DNA of 64,000 bases from JBKECP01 sp047974765 (GTDB taxonomy: Bacteria > Pseudomonadota > Gammaproteobacteria > Pseudomonadales > Halieaceae), in NCBI GenBank assembly GCA_047974765.1, contig JBKECP010000041.1, positions 1 through 64,000 on the forward strand, in the 5' to 3' direction. The notes under the pieces are model-generated. The model saw nothing but the letters and a program-made list of their open reading frames with translations. It had not been told where the DNA came from and did not search any database. A program made the translations under genes and the position numbers. This document shows, in pieces, positions 16,697 to 26,038 of this stretch; position 1 is the first letter of the stretch; the number at the start of each line of letters is the position of its first letter.

Positions 16697-18060
16697 GAGC
16701 TCCTGTAAGAGTCTTTATTATTTTTTCTTTACTATTGAGCCCCTTTGCGATCGCCGATAATTCAGATACCAGGCAGATCACCAATCTGGACCAGCTTCTC
16801 AATATCGTAAAGCAGGAACAACAGCAGCAGCGCGCTGTTCACAGAAAACGTGAACAGGCATTTCTCGCTGACAAACAACACCAGGCTACCCTGCTTGCCA
16901 AAGCCCGCGCCAATTTCCAGCGGCAGCAAAAGGAAAATCAGCCACTGCTGGCTATCACCGAAGCCAATACTGCTGAAATTACACGCCTGGAGCAGGAACT
17001 CAAAGCAGTCACAGATGATATTGGCGAGTTATCCAGCACTTTTCGGGAGTTTGCCGGTGATTTTTCAGCCGTGCTGAATGAGTCATTACTGTCGGTCCAG
17101 TTTCCTGAGCGCTCCTCACAATTAAAAGCACTAGCCAATAGTGATATCCAGACAACCATTGAAGACATACAGACCCTGTGGCTGATTCTGCAGGAAGACA
17201 TGACCGCCGCCGGCAAGATCACACGATTTTCCGGGCAGTTTGTTGACCCGGCGGGGCGTGCTCACCCTGCAGATATATTGCGTGCAGGGGTATTCACCGC
17301 ATGGTCAGGTGATGAATACCTGCGTTTTGTTCCAGAAACAGGCGAGTTACTGGCTCCCGCCAGACAACCTTCACAGCGCTTTCGTCGTGCAGCCAAAACC
17401 TTTGGCGCAGATATTCAACCACAGGTGTTAGCCATTGACCCGACACGCGGCAATCTGTTGGGCGTACTGGGTTACACACCCAATTGGCGCGAACGCATTG
17501 CTCAGGGCGGCACCATTGGCCTTATTATTATCACTATTGGTATTGTCGGTATGTTGTGGACACTATGCCGTCTGGCTTATCTGTGGCGGGCATCGAGCCG
17601 TATCCGGCAGCAATTGAAACAAGTTGACAAACCCGCCTCCTCCAACCCTTTGGGTCGCGTACTGCTTGCCGTTGAAAATATTTCACTGTCAGAAGATGAC
17701 CTCCTGCAACTGAAACTTGATGAAGCCGTACTGGCGGAAATTCCCGCACTGGAGCGTGGCAATGGTTTTATTAAACTGATTGCAGCTATTTCCCCCCTGC
17801 TGGGCCTGCTGGGTACGGTTACTGGTATGATCCTCACTTTTCAGGCTATCAGCCTGTTTGGCACCGGTGATCCAAAGCTGATGGCGGGAGGCATATCACA
17901 GGCACTGGTGACCACAGTGCTTGGCCTGATTGTCGCCATCCCCCTGCTGTTTGGTCACGCTCTGGTCAACCATGTCGCCCGCACACTGATTCAGCGTCTG
18001 GATGAGCAATGCGCAGGCGTGCTGGCCCGCAACGCTGAACAACGCAGCCAGTTTACATGA
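16693..18060 (+). CDS. ttpC: TtpC: large MotA/TolQ/ExbB-domain protein
   Basis: 455 residues. Signal peptide (1-21), coiled coil with Gln-rich repeats (about 30-115), a periplasmic beta region, a membrane helix near 275-295 (TIGLIIITIGIVGMLWTL), then a proton-channel domain with LIAAISPLLGLLGTVTGMIL and QALVTTVLGLIVAIPLLFG. In Vibrio TtpC is required together with TonB2/ExbB2/ExbD2 for siderophore uptake. It is joined to exbB by a 4-nt overlap. Confidence 0.9.
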   Translation: MRAPVRVFIIFSLLLSPFAIADNSDTRQITNLDQLLNIVKQEQQQQRAVHRKREQAFLADKQHQATLLAKARANFQRQQKENQPLLAITEANTAEITRLEQELKAVTDDIGELSSTFREFAGDFSAVLNESLLSVQFPERSSQLKALANSDIQTTIEDIQTLWLILQEDMTAAGKITRFSGQFVDPAGRAHPADILRAGVFTAWSGDEYLRFVPETGELLAPARQPSQRFRRAAKTFGADIQPQVLAIDPTRGNLLGVLGYTPNWRERIAQGGTIGLIIITIGIVGMLWTLCRLAYLWRASSRIRQQLKQVDKPASSNPLGRVLLAVENISLSEDDLLQLKLDEAVLAEIPALERGNGFIKLIAAISPLLGLLGTVTGMILTFQAISLFGTGDPKLMAGGISQALVTTVLGLIVAIPLLFGHALVNHVARTLIQRLDEQCAGVLARNAEQRSQFT

Positions 18061-18581
18061 GTCTGCTCTACGCCATTATCGATTTCATACAATTGGGCGG
18101 CCCTGTTTTGTGGCTGCTATTTGTCACCTGTTTGTTACTGTGGTTGATGATTCTGGAGCGGCTCTGGTTTTTTTATATCACCTGGCCTCACCAGGTCATC
18201 CAGCTGCACCGGCAGTGGCGCCAGCGCATCGACCGCCACTCATGGCCAGCACAAAAAATCCGCGATGCCATCGTGTCAGAAAGTACCTTGTTATTACATA
18301 CCCTGCTGCCAGTAATCAGGGTATTAATTATTCTGTGTCCATTGTTGGGACTACTGGGAACAGTGCTGGGTATGATCAGTGTCTTTGAAGTCATTGCTGT
18401 TAGTGGCAACGATGATGCCCAGGCCATGGCTCAAGGCATTTACCGCGCCACTATTCCGACAATGGCAGGTCTGGTCGTGGCACTTACAGGCATTTTTTTC
18501 AATATTCGCCTGCATCAGATCGCCAATCGGGCCAGCAGCCAACTCAAAGATGCTCTGCCACTTCAAGGAGCTGAATCATGA
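18057..18581 (+). CDS. exbB: ExbB-like proton channel subunit (TonB2 system)
   Basis: 174 residues with three membrane helices. The first (GGPVLWLLFVTCLLLWLMIL) precedes a cytoplasmic segment, and the C-terminal pair carries LIILCPLLGLLGTVLGMI and TIPTMAGLVVALTGIF, the MotA/TolQ/ExbB signature. With ExbD it conducts protons and drives TonB. It overlaps both neighbours by 4 nt. Confidence 0.93.
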   Translation: MSLLYAIIDFIQLGGPVLWLLFVTCLLLWLMILERLWFFYITWPHQVIQLHRQWRQRIDRHSWPAQKIRDAIVSESTLLLHTLLPVIRVLIILCPLLGLLGTVLGMISVFEVIAVSGNDDAQAMAQGIYRATIPTMAGLVVALTGIFFNIRLHQIANRASSQLKDALPLQGAES

Positions 18582-18988
18582 GCATTCATCGTCATCTTCC
18601 ACCGGCAGAGGAAACCGAGCTTGATATGACACCCATGCTGGACATTGTGTTCATTATGTTGATCTTTTTCATTGTAACCACATCCTTCGTCAAGGAATCA
18701 GGTATCGCTGTCAACAGTCCCGAGGCAAAAACCACATCACAGCAGGACAAGGCCAATATATTTATTGCCATTACCGCCAATGGTGAAATATGGGTGGATC
18801 ATCGCCCGGTAGATCCGCGCAGTGTTCGCGCCATCATTGCCCGCCTGCACGCTGACAACCCTGAAGGCTCGGTAATCATTCAATCTGATGAAGATGCATC
18901 AACCCGCATTCTTGTTGACGTTATGGATCAGGTGCGCCTGGCAGGCGTGGAAGGCATCGCCATTGCTGCCAACAAGGCAGATAAATGA
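18578..18988 (+). CDS. exbD: ExbD-like biopolymer transport protein
   Basis: 136 residues, one N-terminal membrane helix with the essential Asp in ELDMTPMLDIVFIMLIFFIV, followed by a periplasmic domain with the usual D-x-R-P-V-D segment and IIQSDEDASTRILVDVMDQV. Works with ExbB as the proton-driven motor. 4-nt overlaps at both ends. Confidence 0.94.
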   Translation: MSIHRHLPPAEETELDMTPMLDIVFIMLIFFIVTTSFVKESGIAVNSPEAKTTSQQDKANIFIAITANGEIWVDHRPVDPRSVRAIIARLHADNPEGSVIIQSDEDASTRILVDVMDQVRLAGVEGIAIAANKADK

Positions 18989-19698
18989 ATCCGGCTGGCA
19001 TTTTACCATTGCGCCTGTTACCTGCATTTGCGGGCGCCATCATCGTCACACTGGCAGTATTTACCTTTATGCAGCGATTGATCGCACAGTCTCAAAATCG
19101 TGATATCACACTGGCAGTACACGAAAACATCCGCATTATCGAAGTAGATGAAACACCTGCTGAGACAGAACAAAAACAACCTGAAACAGAGGAGCCATCT
19201 ATAGAAGAACCCGTCATGGCACCGCTGGTGATGAATCCTGACACTGCATCATCTGCGCCGCTGGCAAAGCCCGTCATGGATACGGCGGATATTGCCTTTG
19301 ACATTAATCTGGCCACCATCGCTGGTGTCGGCACCAGCTGGAATGCACCGGCAGGTGCAGGTGCTATGGATTTGGGCAGCGGTAAAGACGCCAGTGCTTA
19401 TATACAGGTAACACCCTTTGACACGCGCAAACCGAATGTGCCCAAAACAGCCTGGCAGAACAAAATAAGTGGCTGGGTATTGCTTGCTTTTTCACTCACC
19501 CCCGAGGGACACACACAAGATATTCGAATACTGGACGCAAACCCGCGTGGAGTGTTTGAAGATGAAGTTATCTCTGCCGTAAAAGACTGGCGCTACAGCA
19601 TTTCTGTACGAGGAAAACACGGCGGGAAAATTATCCTGACGCAGCGCGTTGAAATTAACTGGCAAGACTACGCCCACAATATTCCCAATGGCAATTAA
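18985..19698 (+). CDS. tonB: TonB2-like energy transducer
   Basis: 237 residues. Short cytoplasmic start, one membrane helix (about 10-32), a rather short Glu/Pro spacer (PAETEQKQPETEEPSIEEP) and a C-terminal TonB domain with SGWVLLAFSLTPEGHTQDIR and a conserved W-R-Y. It spans the periplasm and delivers energy to TonB-box receptors. The spacer is shorter and less Pro-rich than in classical TonB, as is common in the TonB2 class. It overlaps the TPR gene by 11 nt. Confidence 0.9.
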   Translation: MNPAGILPLRLLPAFAGAIIVTLAVFTFMQRLIAQSQNRDITLAVHENIRIIEVDETPAETEQKQPETEEPSIEEPVMAPLVMNPDTASSAPLAKPVMDTADIAFDINLATIAGVGTSWNAPAGAGAMDLGSGKDASAYIQVTPFDTRKPNVPKTAWQNKISGWVLLAFSLTPEGHTQDIRILDANPRGVFEDEVISAVKDWRYSISVRGKHGGKIILTQRVEINWQDYAHNIPNGN

Positions 19699-21466
19699 AT
19701 CCTTTATTCCATTTTTTTTGCTACTGATGTTCTGTGGTGTTGCCATTGAAGTATCTGCCCAGGAGATCAGCCAGTATCGCAGCCGTATTCTGCTCGCACC
19801 TGAGAACAACATTGGCAGGAGCAGTGAGCTGAGTATTACCGAGCTGGAACAACAAATTGACACCATCAATGAGGCCTATACCCGCGCCAGCGCCACCCGA
19901 CATCTGGCCCGTCACTACGTTGCTGAAAAGAACTATGCGGCGGCGATAAAATGGTATCAGCAGGCACTTCAGGCCGATGGCTTATCCGATATTGCCAACC
20001 GCGAAATATTGCGGGAACTGGCACAGGTACAACTGCTACAAGGCGATTACTCTGGCGCAACAAAAGCCCTGCAACAAGCACTTGAAATTAATCTCGTACC
20101 TGAATCGGGTGATTTTCTATTGCTGGCTCAGGCGTATTATTACACGGGAGACTATGTCGCCATTGTAAAGGTACTGGATCATATGAACGACCTGCACCTG
20201 GTCATGGACCACAACCAAATGCAGCAGGCTCTGGCGCTGTACTACCGCGCCGGTGCCTATGAGCAGTGCGAACAGATACTTCACCAGCTGCTTCGTGCCG
20301 AGCCCGATAACGCCGACACCTGGCATCAGCTTGCTGCTGTCTATCTGCAACAGGGCAAGCGCCATCAGGCTCAGGACCAGCTTACCCTGGCATTGGAAAA
20401 ACAGGTACCTTTCACCGCTGAGCAAATGCAGCAACTGCTGAATATACTGGCCGCCAATGGCAATCCCTATCGGGCGGCTGAAATACTGGAAAATGCCATT
20501 TCCTCGAACCAGGCTGCTGCTGATAGCAGCAACTACCAAAAACTTTTTGAATTCTGGTTACAGGCCAGGGAACGCACCAGATCCCTACAGGCCTTATCCA
20601 GAGCAGTGGCCCTTGGCGGTGATATGGAATTATCACTCTACCTGGCCCAACTGCATATTGAAGACAAACAATGGAGCAGCGCCGAACAGACAATTCTCAA
20701 AGCCTGCCGCAGGCCACTACCTGACCATTACGTCAGTCGCGCCAATCTGCTATTGGGTATCAGCCTGTTTAAACAGCAGCGCAATACTGCCGCACGCCAG
20801 GTGCTGATTAATGCCACCCTTGTTGGTGGCGCCACAGCAAAGGCTGTCCAGTGGCTGCGTTATATGCAGGCATCACCGGCTACCGACGAGGAATTGCGGC
20901 GTGTTCGCGGCCCCTGTTACGGCAGCAAAGGCAAACAGGCAACACTGCTGGAGGATAAGCCGTCATCACCAGAACCCGCGCAGCCATCTACTGCGTTCTC
21001 CCCGGGTGAAGGCGATATAATTCAAAACACGGTATCAACATTACAGCTGGCAGAAGAGCGGCCACAATCCATGTTCTATCTCAACCTGGATGAGTCATTG
21101 ACAGACTTCCTGCCCAAAGCAAAATCAACAGCAGTACGGCTTAATATCAACCTGGTAAAAGCGGGCGGCAGCACCAATGGCCCCCTGCAAATTATCCTGT
21201 TACCTGACAAACAGCCGCGATTAGCACAACCTGTGCGTGGCTCACCCCAGGCAAGAGGCCGCTTCAAGCTCTATCAATCCAGTTCTTTCAAATATGCCTG
21301 GCTGCGCTTACCAGTTGATACTGCTGCATTCTCTGCACTCCCCGAGCAGTTACGGCAATTCAGCAAACAAGTACAATCAGAAGGTTTTGAACTCTCTGGT
21401 GAAAAACGTTTATTGTTGATACAACAAGAACAACCTGAAATTGAAATCAGGCTCGGAATTCACTGA
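19688..21466 (+). CDS. TPR-repeat periplasmic protein of the TonB2 operon (TtpB-like)
   Basis: 592 residues from the ATG at 19688, which yields a signal peptide (MAIKSFIPFFLLLMFCGVAI). Tandem tetratricopeptide repeats fill about 45-410 (for example YAAAIKWYQQALQADGL, YSGATKALQQALEINL, ADTWHQLAAVYLQQGKRHQA). Beyond 430 is a region rich in Ser/Pro and a separate C-terminal beta-rich domain that I do not recognise. Proteins of this type close TonB2 operons and appear to help TonB2 function. Last gene of the operon; no clear terminator follows. Confidence 0.85.
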   Translation: MAIKSFIPFFLLLMFCGVAIEVSAQEISQYRSRILLAPENNIGRSSELSITELEQQIDTINEAYTRASATRHLARHYVAEKNYAAAIKWYQQALQADGLSDIANREILRELAQVQLLQGDYSGATKALQQALEINLVPESGDFLLLAQAYYYTGDYVAIVKVLDHMNDLHLVMDHNQMQQALALYYRAGAYEQCEQILHQLLRAEPDNADTWHQLAAVYLQQGKRHQAQDQLTLALEKQVPFTAEQMQQLLNILAANGNPYRAAEILENAISSNQAAADSSNYQKLFEFWLQARERTRSLQALSRAVALGGDMELSLYLAQLHIEDKQWSSAEQTILKACRRPLPDHYVSRANLLLGISLFKQQRNTAARQVLINATLVGGATAKAVQWLRYMQASPATDEELRRVRGPCYGSKGKQATLLEDKPSSPEPAQPSTAFSPGEGDIIQNTVSTLQLAEERPQSMFYLNLDESLTDFLPKAKSTAVRLNINLVKAGGSTNGPLQIILLPDKQPRLAQPVRGSPQARGRFKLYQSSSFKYAWLRLPVDTAAFSALPEQLRQFSKQVQSEGFELSGEKRLLLIQQEQPEIEIRLGIH

Positions 21467-21494
21467 ATGCCAATTACCGGATAGACTGACAAAC

Positions 21495-22121
21495 TCAGCC
21501 TTCTCCGCTAATACGGCTGAGCGTATCGTTCAGTGACCGTACCACCGTGGCCAGATCATCCAGACCCAGCAGGGCATACTTCAGAGATTCTTCTAGTGGC
21601 AGCAACTGAATCAGGGAATAAACCACCTGCCAGGCATTATTATCGTCAATCTGCAATTGCAGTTGTTCAATATGTGGATGAACAGTCAGACTGCGCAATA
21701 CATTCAACAATGGCTGACATTGCTCTGTTACAGCTAGCGGTGGCGGTACAGCATCCAGCCGCACCCTGCCTGTCATCAGCTGACTGACCGCCATCTCTCT
21801 GCGCAATAGTGAAAAGCGCTGACAACCTTCGATAGTGATCCCCAACAAACCATTGTCGAGTGAATACCAGTCGACAATGCGAGCGCTGGTTCCCCAGTCC
21901 CCCAGCTCGGGACAGGCTTGGCCACGACTGGCAACCTCTTCTCCCCGCCGAATCCAGACAACACCGAAATCATGCCCTTCACGCAGGCTGTCACGCACCA
22001 GATCGAGGTAACGCCGTTCAAATATACGCAGCGGCATACGACCACCGGGCAACAACACAGATTTCAAAGGAAACAGAGGCAGCACCTCAATGCTGCCCAA
22101 TGATGATTCAGATGCAGACAA
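21495..22121 (-). CDS. Lon N-terminal (LON substrate-binding) domain protein
   Basis: 208 residues consisting only of a LON/PUA-like domain: PLFPLKSVLLPGGRMPLRIFERRYLDLV at the start and GRVRLDAV in the centre, with a helical C-terminal part. It lacks the AAA+ and protease domains of Lon, so it is the stand-alone family whose function is unknown. It follows the cysteine-rich secreted protein by 12 nt. Confidence 0.85.
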   Translation of the reverse strand: MSASESSLGSIEVLPLFPLKSVLLPGGRMPLRIFERRYLDLVRDSLREGHDFGVVWIRRGEEVASRGQACPELGDWGTSARIVDWYSLDNGLLGITIEGCQRFSLLRREMAVSQLMTGRVRLDAVPPPLAVTEQCQPLLNVLRSLTVHPHIEQLQLQIDDNNAWQVVYSLIQLLPLEESLKYALLGLDDLATVVRSLNDTLSRISGEG

Positions 22122-22133
22122 GCCAGATAACCA

Positions 22134-22505
22134 CTACTGCCACTGGGCCGGATCGTTGCACTTGGCCGTCGAGGTTCTTTTGTCCATCAACGTTACCTCA
22201 TAGGCCTCACCCGCACACTGACCAACAGCCGTTCCCCATCGAGTACCATCCTGAGGTTGGCTCAATGAAGCGGGAATCTGGCTGTCATATTTATCCAGGC
22301 AGTTTCTGGTTGCAGAAACGGCCACTTCTTCACATTTGACTGCATCCACTTTAAAACACTGCCGAAAATACGCATCGGCATTACAAAAAGCTGTCGGTAG
22401 AATATCTTTCATAGCCGATACCCACTGATCTTTTGGCACTTCCTGTGCCTGGACCAGAGTACTTGTCAGCAGCAAACCCGCCATCAATTCCTTATGAAAT
22501 TTCAT
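22134..22505 (-). CDS. Small cysteine-rich secreted protein
   Basis: 123 residues; signal peptide to about residue 20 (TSTLVQAQ). The mature part has six Cys (FCNADAYFRQCF, VKCEEVAV, RNCLDKY, GQCAGEAY, AKCNDPAQW), an even number consistent with three disulfides in the periplasm. It is unrecognised but intact, with a plausible AGAAAG ribosome site. It lies upstream of the Lon-N-like gene, probably in one transcript. Confidence 0.65.
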   Translation of the reverse strand: MKFHKELMAGLLLTSTLVQAQEVPKDQWVSAMKDILPTAFCNADAYFRQCFKVDAVKCEEVAVSATRNCLDKYDSQIPASLSQPQDGTRWGTAVGQCAGEAYEVTLMDKRTSTAKCNDPAQWQ

Positions 22506-22655
22506 ACTTTCTCCATTTTTCTCATTAAGTAAACCCCATCCGGCTCCATTATTTTCACCGACAATACCAGTCAGATGGGTTCTGTATTATCGGTATCTAC
22601 ACAATAACAAGAGCAGCCCGGCCACCACCAGACATTACTTTAATATAGGCTCCAG

Positions 22656-22919
22656 TCACTGTAATCCATCTCTTTCAAGCCTGCGTTTTTCCAATGCAAG
22701 TTTTATCGCCTTAAAAGCGCAAAAAGTCAGGATAGGTATGCTCACCGCAAACATGGCCGCAACCGTACTTTCATTCTCCAGAAATGCAAACACCGGTTTT
22801 CCGGCTCCACCAAATTTGGCATGCAGGGCCAGTCCGAGCATAATCATGGGAATGCTGTCGATCACGCCAAGCCACATGAACTGACGTTCGATTTTTTGAA
22901 TTTGCTGTTTTTTATCCAT
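22656..22919 (-). CDS. Small inner-membrane protein of unknown function
   Basis: 87 residues with two membrane helices (about 15-35 and 50-72) and charged ends (MDKKQQIQKIERQF; LEKRRLERDGLQ). AAAGGA lies 9 nt upstream of the ATG at 22919, which favours this start over the in-frame ATG at 22928. No family recognised. Confidence 0.6.
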   Translation of the reverse strand: MDKKQQIQKIERQFMWLGVIDSIPMIMLGLALHAKFGGAGKPVFAFLENESTVAAMFAVSIPILTFCAFKAIKLALEKRRLERDGLQ

Positions 22920-23031
22920 GGTTATCATTCCTTTATATTTCCCTGATGCTTCCTCGGCAGAACAAATCATGCTGTCCCACGCTGGCCAAAAAACCAGCGG
23001 CGGCGCATCCATGCACCGCAAATTAACTCGA

Positions 23032-23325
23032 CTAAATGCTTGTCGAGCTAATAATAATGGTCGGATTCTGTGATGTCCGGGTTTGAATTTCCAGTGCCAT
23101 TAAAATACTCAATGCCTGCTCTGTACTGCTACCGCAGAAGGCTTCCTCCGGCATAAAACTGGCACAGATCTGTGGTCGTCGCGGGTCATCAAAAATACGG
23201 CAGCGCTGCTGTTCATCAAGATGAACACAACGAGTCCCCGCCGCTTTGCCTGCGGGCATACCCCAAAAGGACTGCTCAATGGAAGGTGCGATACAGCAGG
23301 CACCACAGGCTGGGCGGCACTGCAT
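23032..23325 (-). CDS. YkgJ-type cysteine-cluster protein
   Basis: 97 residues with the cluster C3-x3-C7-x2-C10-C11 (MQCRPACGACC), further Cys in GTRCVHLDE, QQRCRIFDD and QICASFM. The family (UPF0153, YkgJ/CxxCxxCC) is thought to bind zinc or an iron-sulfur cluster; function unknown. It starts 5 nt after the RND transporter stop, so it is the last gene of the mpl operon. Confidence 0.85.
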   Translation of the reverse strand: MQCRPACGACCIAPSIEQSFWGMPAGKAAGTRCVHLDEQQRCRIFDDPRRPQICASFMPEEAFCGSSTEQALSILMALEIQTRTSQNPTIIISSTSI

Positions 23326-23329
23326 TTTA

Positions 23330-26038
23330 TTACCTCTGCGTATTCGTTGCGACCCCTTCCGGACCCAGCGGTTTAAACAGAATAATCAGTAACGGCAATA
23401 ACAGCAGCGCACCCAACACCGCTGCCACCATCGCCATGACAGTCAGCAGACCAAAGTAAATACTCGGATTGAAATTTGACAAAGCCAGCATGGAAAAGCC
23501 AATCACAACGGTAATCGTGGTGTAGTACATAGCCCGCCCGATACTACTGTGACAGCGATACATTGTAGCCAGGTAATTACGATCAACAGGAAATTCACGC
23601 AGATAGCGGTGGACATAATGAATGCAGTTATCCACGCCGATACCAACCACAATAGCGGCGATAGTGATGGTCATAATATCCAGCGGAATACCAAACAAGC
23701 CCATGATGCCAAGCACCAGCCCCGCTGCCAGAATATTGGGCGCAATTGCAATCAGCGCCAGCCAGAAGGAACGAAACAGCAACATAAACATTGCCATAAT
23801 CGCCAGAAAAACTGCTCCCAGTGTCAGAATCTGTGAACGGAACAGACTCTGTAACACATTGTTGTACAGCACCAGCATGCCAGTAAACTGCACGTCCGTT
23901 TCCTGTACACCGAGCGTTTCAACCAGATCTGCATGCAGGGCTTTCAAAAAGTCATCACGGCGCAGGGTTTCACTGGTTTCCTTGACCCGGACAGAAATGC
24001 GCGCCTGATCATAGGCAGCTGAAAAATAGGGTTCAACCATCATTGCCGACACTGCCTCTGGCAGATTTTTCTGGACCAGTGCCAACTCAACACTGCCAAT
24101 ATCATCATCCAGCAGCTTGCGCATTACTGAGTAAGTGGTAGACAAAGACAACACCTTGCCCACTTCCTCGCGGGCATCCACCAAAGCATGGGCGGTGTCA
24201 ATGCGTTTCATGCCTTCATAAGAGAACCAGTAGCTGGGTTTAAAATGGGCATTGCGAATATCATCCGTAGCTGCCTCGAAGCTGAAACTGTCATCAGCAA
24301 AAGTATCATCGCCAAATGCATCATCGAGGCCGCTATCGTCAAAGGCGGTCTCATCCGCCTTGTCACTCGCTGAGGGCATATCAGTCAAAGCATTATCGAC
24401 CACCTCAAAACTGAAGCTGTCACCTACTTCCAGGAAGGGATCATCCTGTGCTGGCGGCGGCACTGTACGGACACGGCTGCCTGCCAGATCATCTGCCTCC
24501 AAACCTGGCAGCGGCTGACCGGCAGCCGGAGCACTGAGGATGATATCCAGAGGAATGGTGCCACCCAGTTTGGAGTCAAGCAGCTCCATACCCTGATAAA
24601 TCTCAGTGGTGTCTTTAAAGTAATCAATAAAACGGTTTTCCACTTTCAAACGCGATACACCCGCCACCACCAGCACACATAACAGCAATGTAACAACCAT
24701 GATTGTGCGGTGAAAATGATCAGTCATACGGGCAAAATAAACTGTCAGAGGGGTAGCTTCTGTGACGTAGCGCAAAGGTCGCCCCCGGGGCCAGATTAAA
24801 ATCAGACAGGGCACCAGAATAAACGCCATTGACAGTGCAACAAGCACCCCCACAGTCATCATCCAGCCAAAATCAATTACTGGCTGTATACCCGACACCA
24901 CCAAAGAGATAAAAGCGACAATGGTTGTAATACCTGTGTAAGTACAGGGCACCACCATCAGCCGCACAGTTTCACGCACTTTATGGTGTCTCTCACTTTC
25001 CGGTTCCAGAGCATCCAGTTCCCGGTAACGAACAATCAGGTGAATGGCGATAGCCAAACTGATAATCAGTAAAATAGCTACAAAGTTGGATGAGATCACA
25101 GTCATCCGCCAATCGAAATAACCTAGAATGCCAAACATTACTATTACCGAAGCACTACAGGTAATCAGGGGAATGACCACCCAGCGCACACGCCGGAAGA
25201 TAATGGCCAACACCAGCAACATAACACCCAAAATGGCAATACCAAAAATATTCAGATCACTGCGTACAAAACTCACCATGTCGGCAGTGATCATCGGCAC
25301 GCCACCTACAAAAATACGCGCTTCATTGCGATAGCCATCGGCAATATCACGCACAGCATGCACCAGCTGACTCTGGGTTTCGAGCATTTGTGCCGAGTGT
25401 TTCTTAAAGGCCACTTCCACCGCTGCCAAACGATGACTTTCAGTGGCATTGAGCTCCCCTTCTCCGGCCTGCTGACGCAGGGTTTCACGCTCGCCGAGCA
25501 GCTCAAAATAATACTCATCGCGTTGCAGATTGATCTGCACGGCGCTCAGGGAACCATCTTCACTGACCAGTAATTCAGAGTAGATCGGACTGGTTTTGAA
25601 CTCCTGCAGAGCCAATTCACGATCAACACCATCAGTGCGCAGATTCAGCAGCGCATCACCAGAGGTAATATCGGATAACCTGACTGGCGGACTTTCCAGC
25701 AGTGGCACATCCAGCACGCTTACAACCGACGACACCCCCGGCAACTGACGCAGTTCATCGGCCATCTGTGACAGGGGTTTAAGTGAAGCATCACTGAGCA
25801 GTTCGGCCCTGGGCTGCCAGGTAATGACCAGAAAATCCTCCGAACTGTATTGGCTGCTGATATTGCGATAAAAATCCAGCGCCGGATCGCCCTGTAGCAA
25901 CAGTGAATCCGCTGAGGCATCCAGTTTTATCTTTGGTAATTGAGTCAGGCAGGCCGCCAGTAAAAGCGCTGTTAGCAGCAGCCACAAAACAGGCCGACGC
26001 AATACGGCTCCATCGTAGAAATTGATCAATCTGGACAT
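23330..26038 (-). CDS. RND/MMPL-family transporter
   Basis: 902 residues with 12 membrane helices in two halves and two large periplasmic loops. The first membrane block after the loop carries the sterol-sensing-like run AILLIISLAIAIHLIVRYREL and the second ITIAAIVVGIGVDNCIHYVHRYL, typical of MMPL-type exporters (hopanoid or lipid transport relatives, no fusion-protein partner). The second periplasmic loop has an unusual acidic insertion (about 505-570) holding two DSFSFE repeats. It overlaps mpl by 13 nt. The substrate is not known. Confidence 0.85.
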   Translation of the reverse strand: MSRLINFYDGAVLRRPVLWLLLTALLLAACLTQLPKIKLDASADSLLLQGDPALDFYRNISSQYSSEDFLVITWQPRAELLSDASLKPLSQMADELRQLPGVSSVVSVLDVPLLESPPVRLSDITSGDALLNLRTDGVDRELALQEFKTSPIYSELLVSEDGSLSAVQINLQRDEYYFELLGERETLRQQAGEGELNATESHRLAAVEVAFKKHSAQMLETQSQLVHAVRDIADGYRNEARIFVGGVPMITADMVSFVRSDLNIFGIAILGVMLLVLAIIFRRVRWVVIPLITCSASVIVMFGILGYFDWRMTVISSNFVAILLIISLAIAIHLIVRYRELDALEPESERHHKVRETVRLMVVPCTYTGITTIVAFISLVVSGIQPVIDFGWMMTVGVLVALSMAFILVPCLILIWPRGRPLRYVTEATPLTVYFARMTDHFHRTIMVVTLLLCVLVVAGVSRLKVENRFIDYFKDTTEIYQGMELLDSKLGGTIPLDIILSAPAAGQPLPGLEADDLAGSRVRTVPPPAQDDPFLEVGDSFSFEVVDNALTDMPSASDKADETAFDDSGLDDAFGDDTFADDSFSFEAATDDIRNAHFKPSYWFSYEGMKRIDTAHALVDAREEVGKVLSLSTTYSVMRKLLDDDIGSVELALVQKNLPEAVSAMMVEPYFSAAYDQARISVRVKETSETLRRDDFLKALHADLVETLGVQETDVQFTGMLVLYNNVLQSLFRSQILTLGAVFLAIMAMFMLLFRSFWLALIAIAPNILAAGLVLGIMGLFGIPLDIMTITIAAIVVGIGVDNCIHYVHRYLREFPVDRNYLATMYRCHSSIGRAMYYTTITVVIGFSMLALSNFNPSIYFGLLTVMAMVAAVLGALLLLPLLIILFKPLGPEGVATNTQR

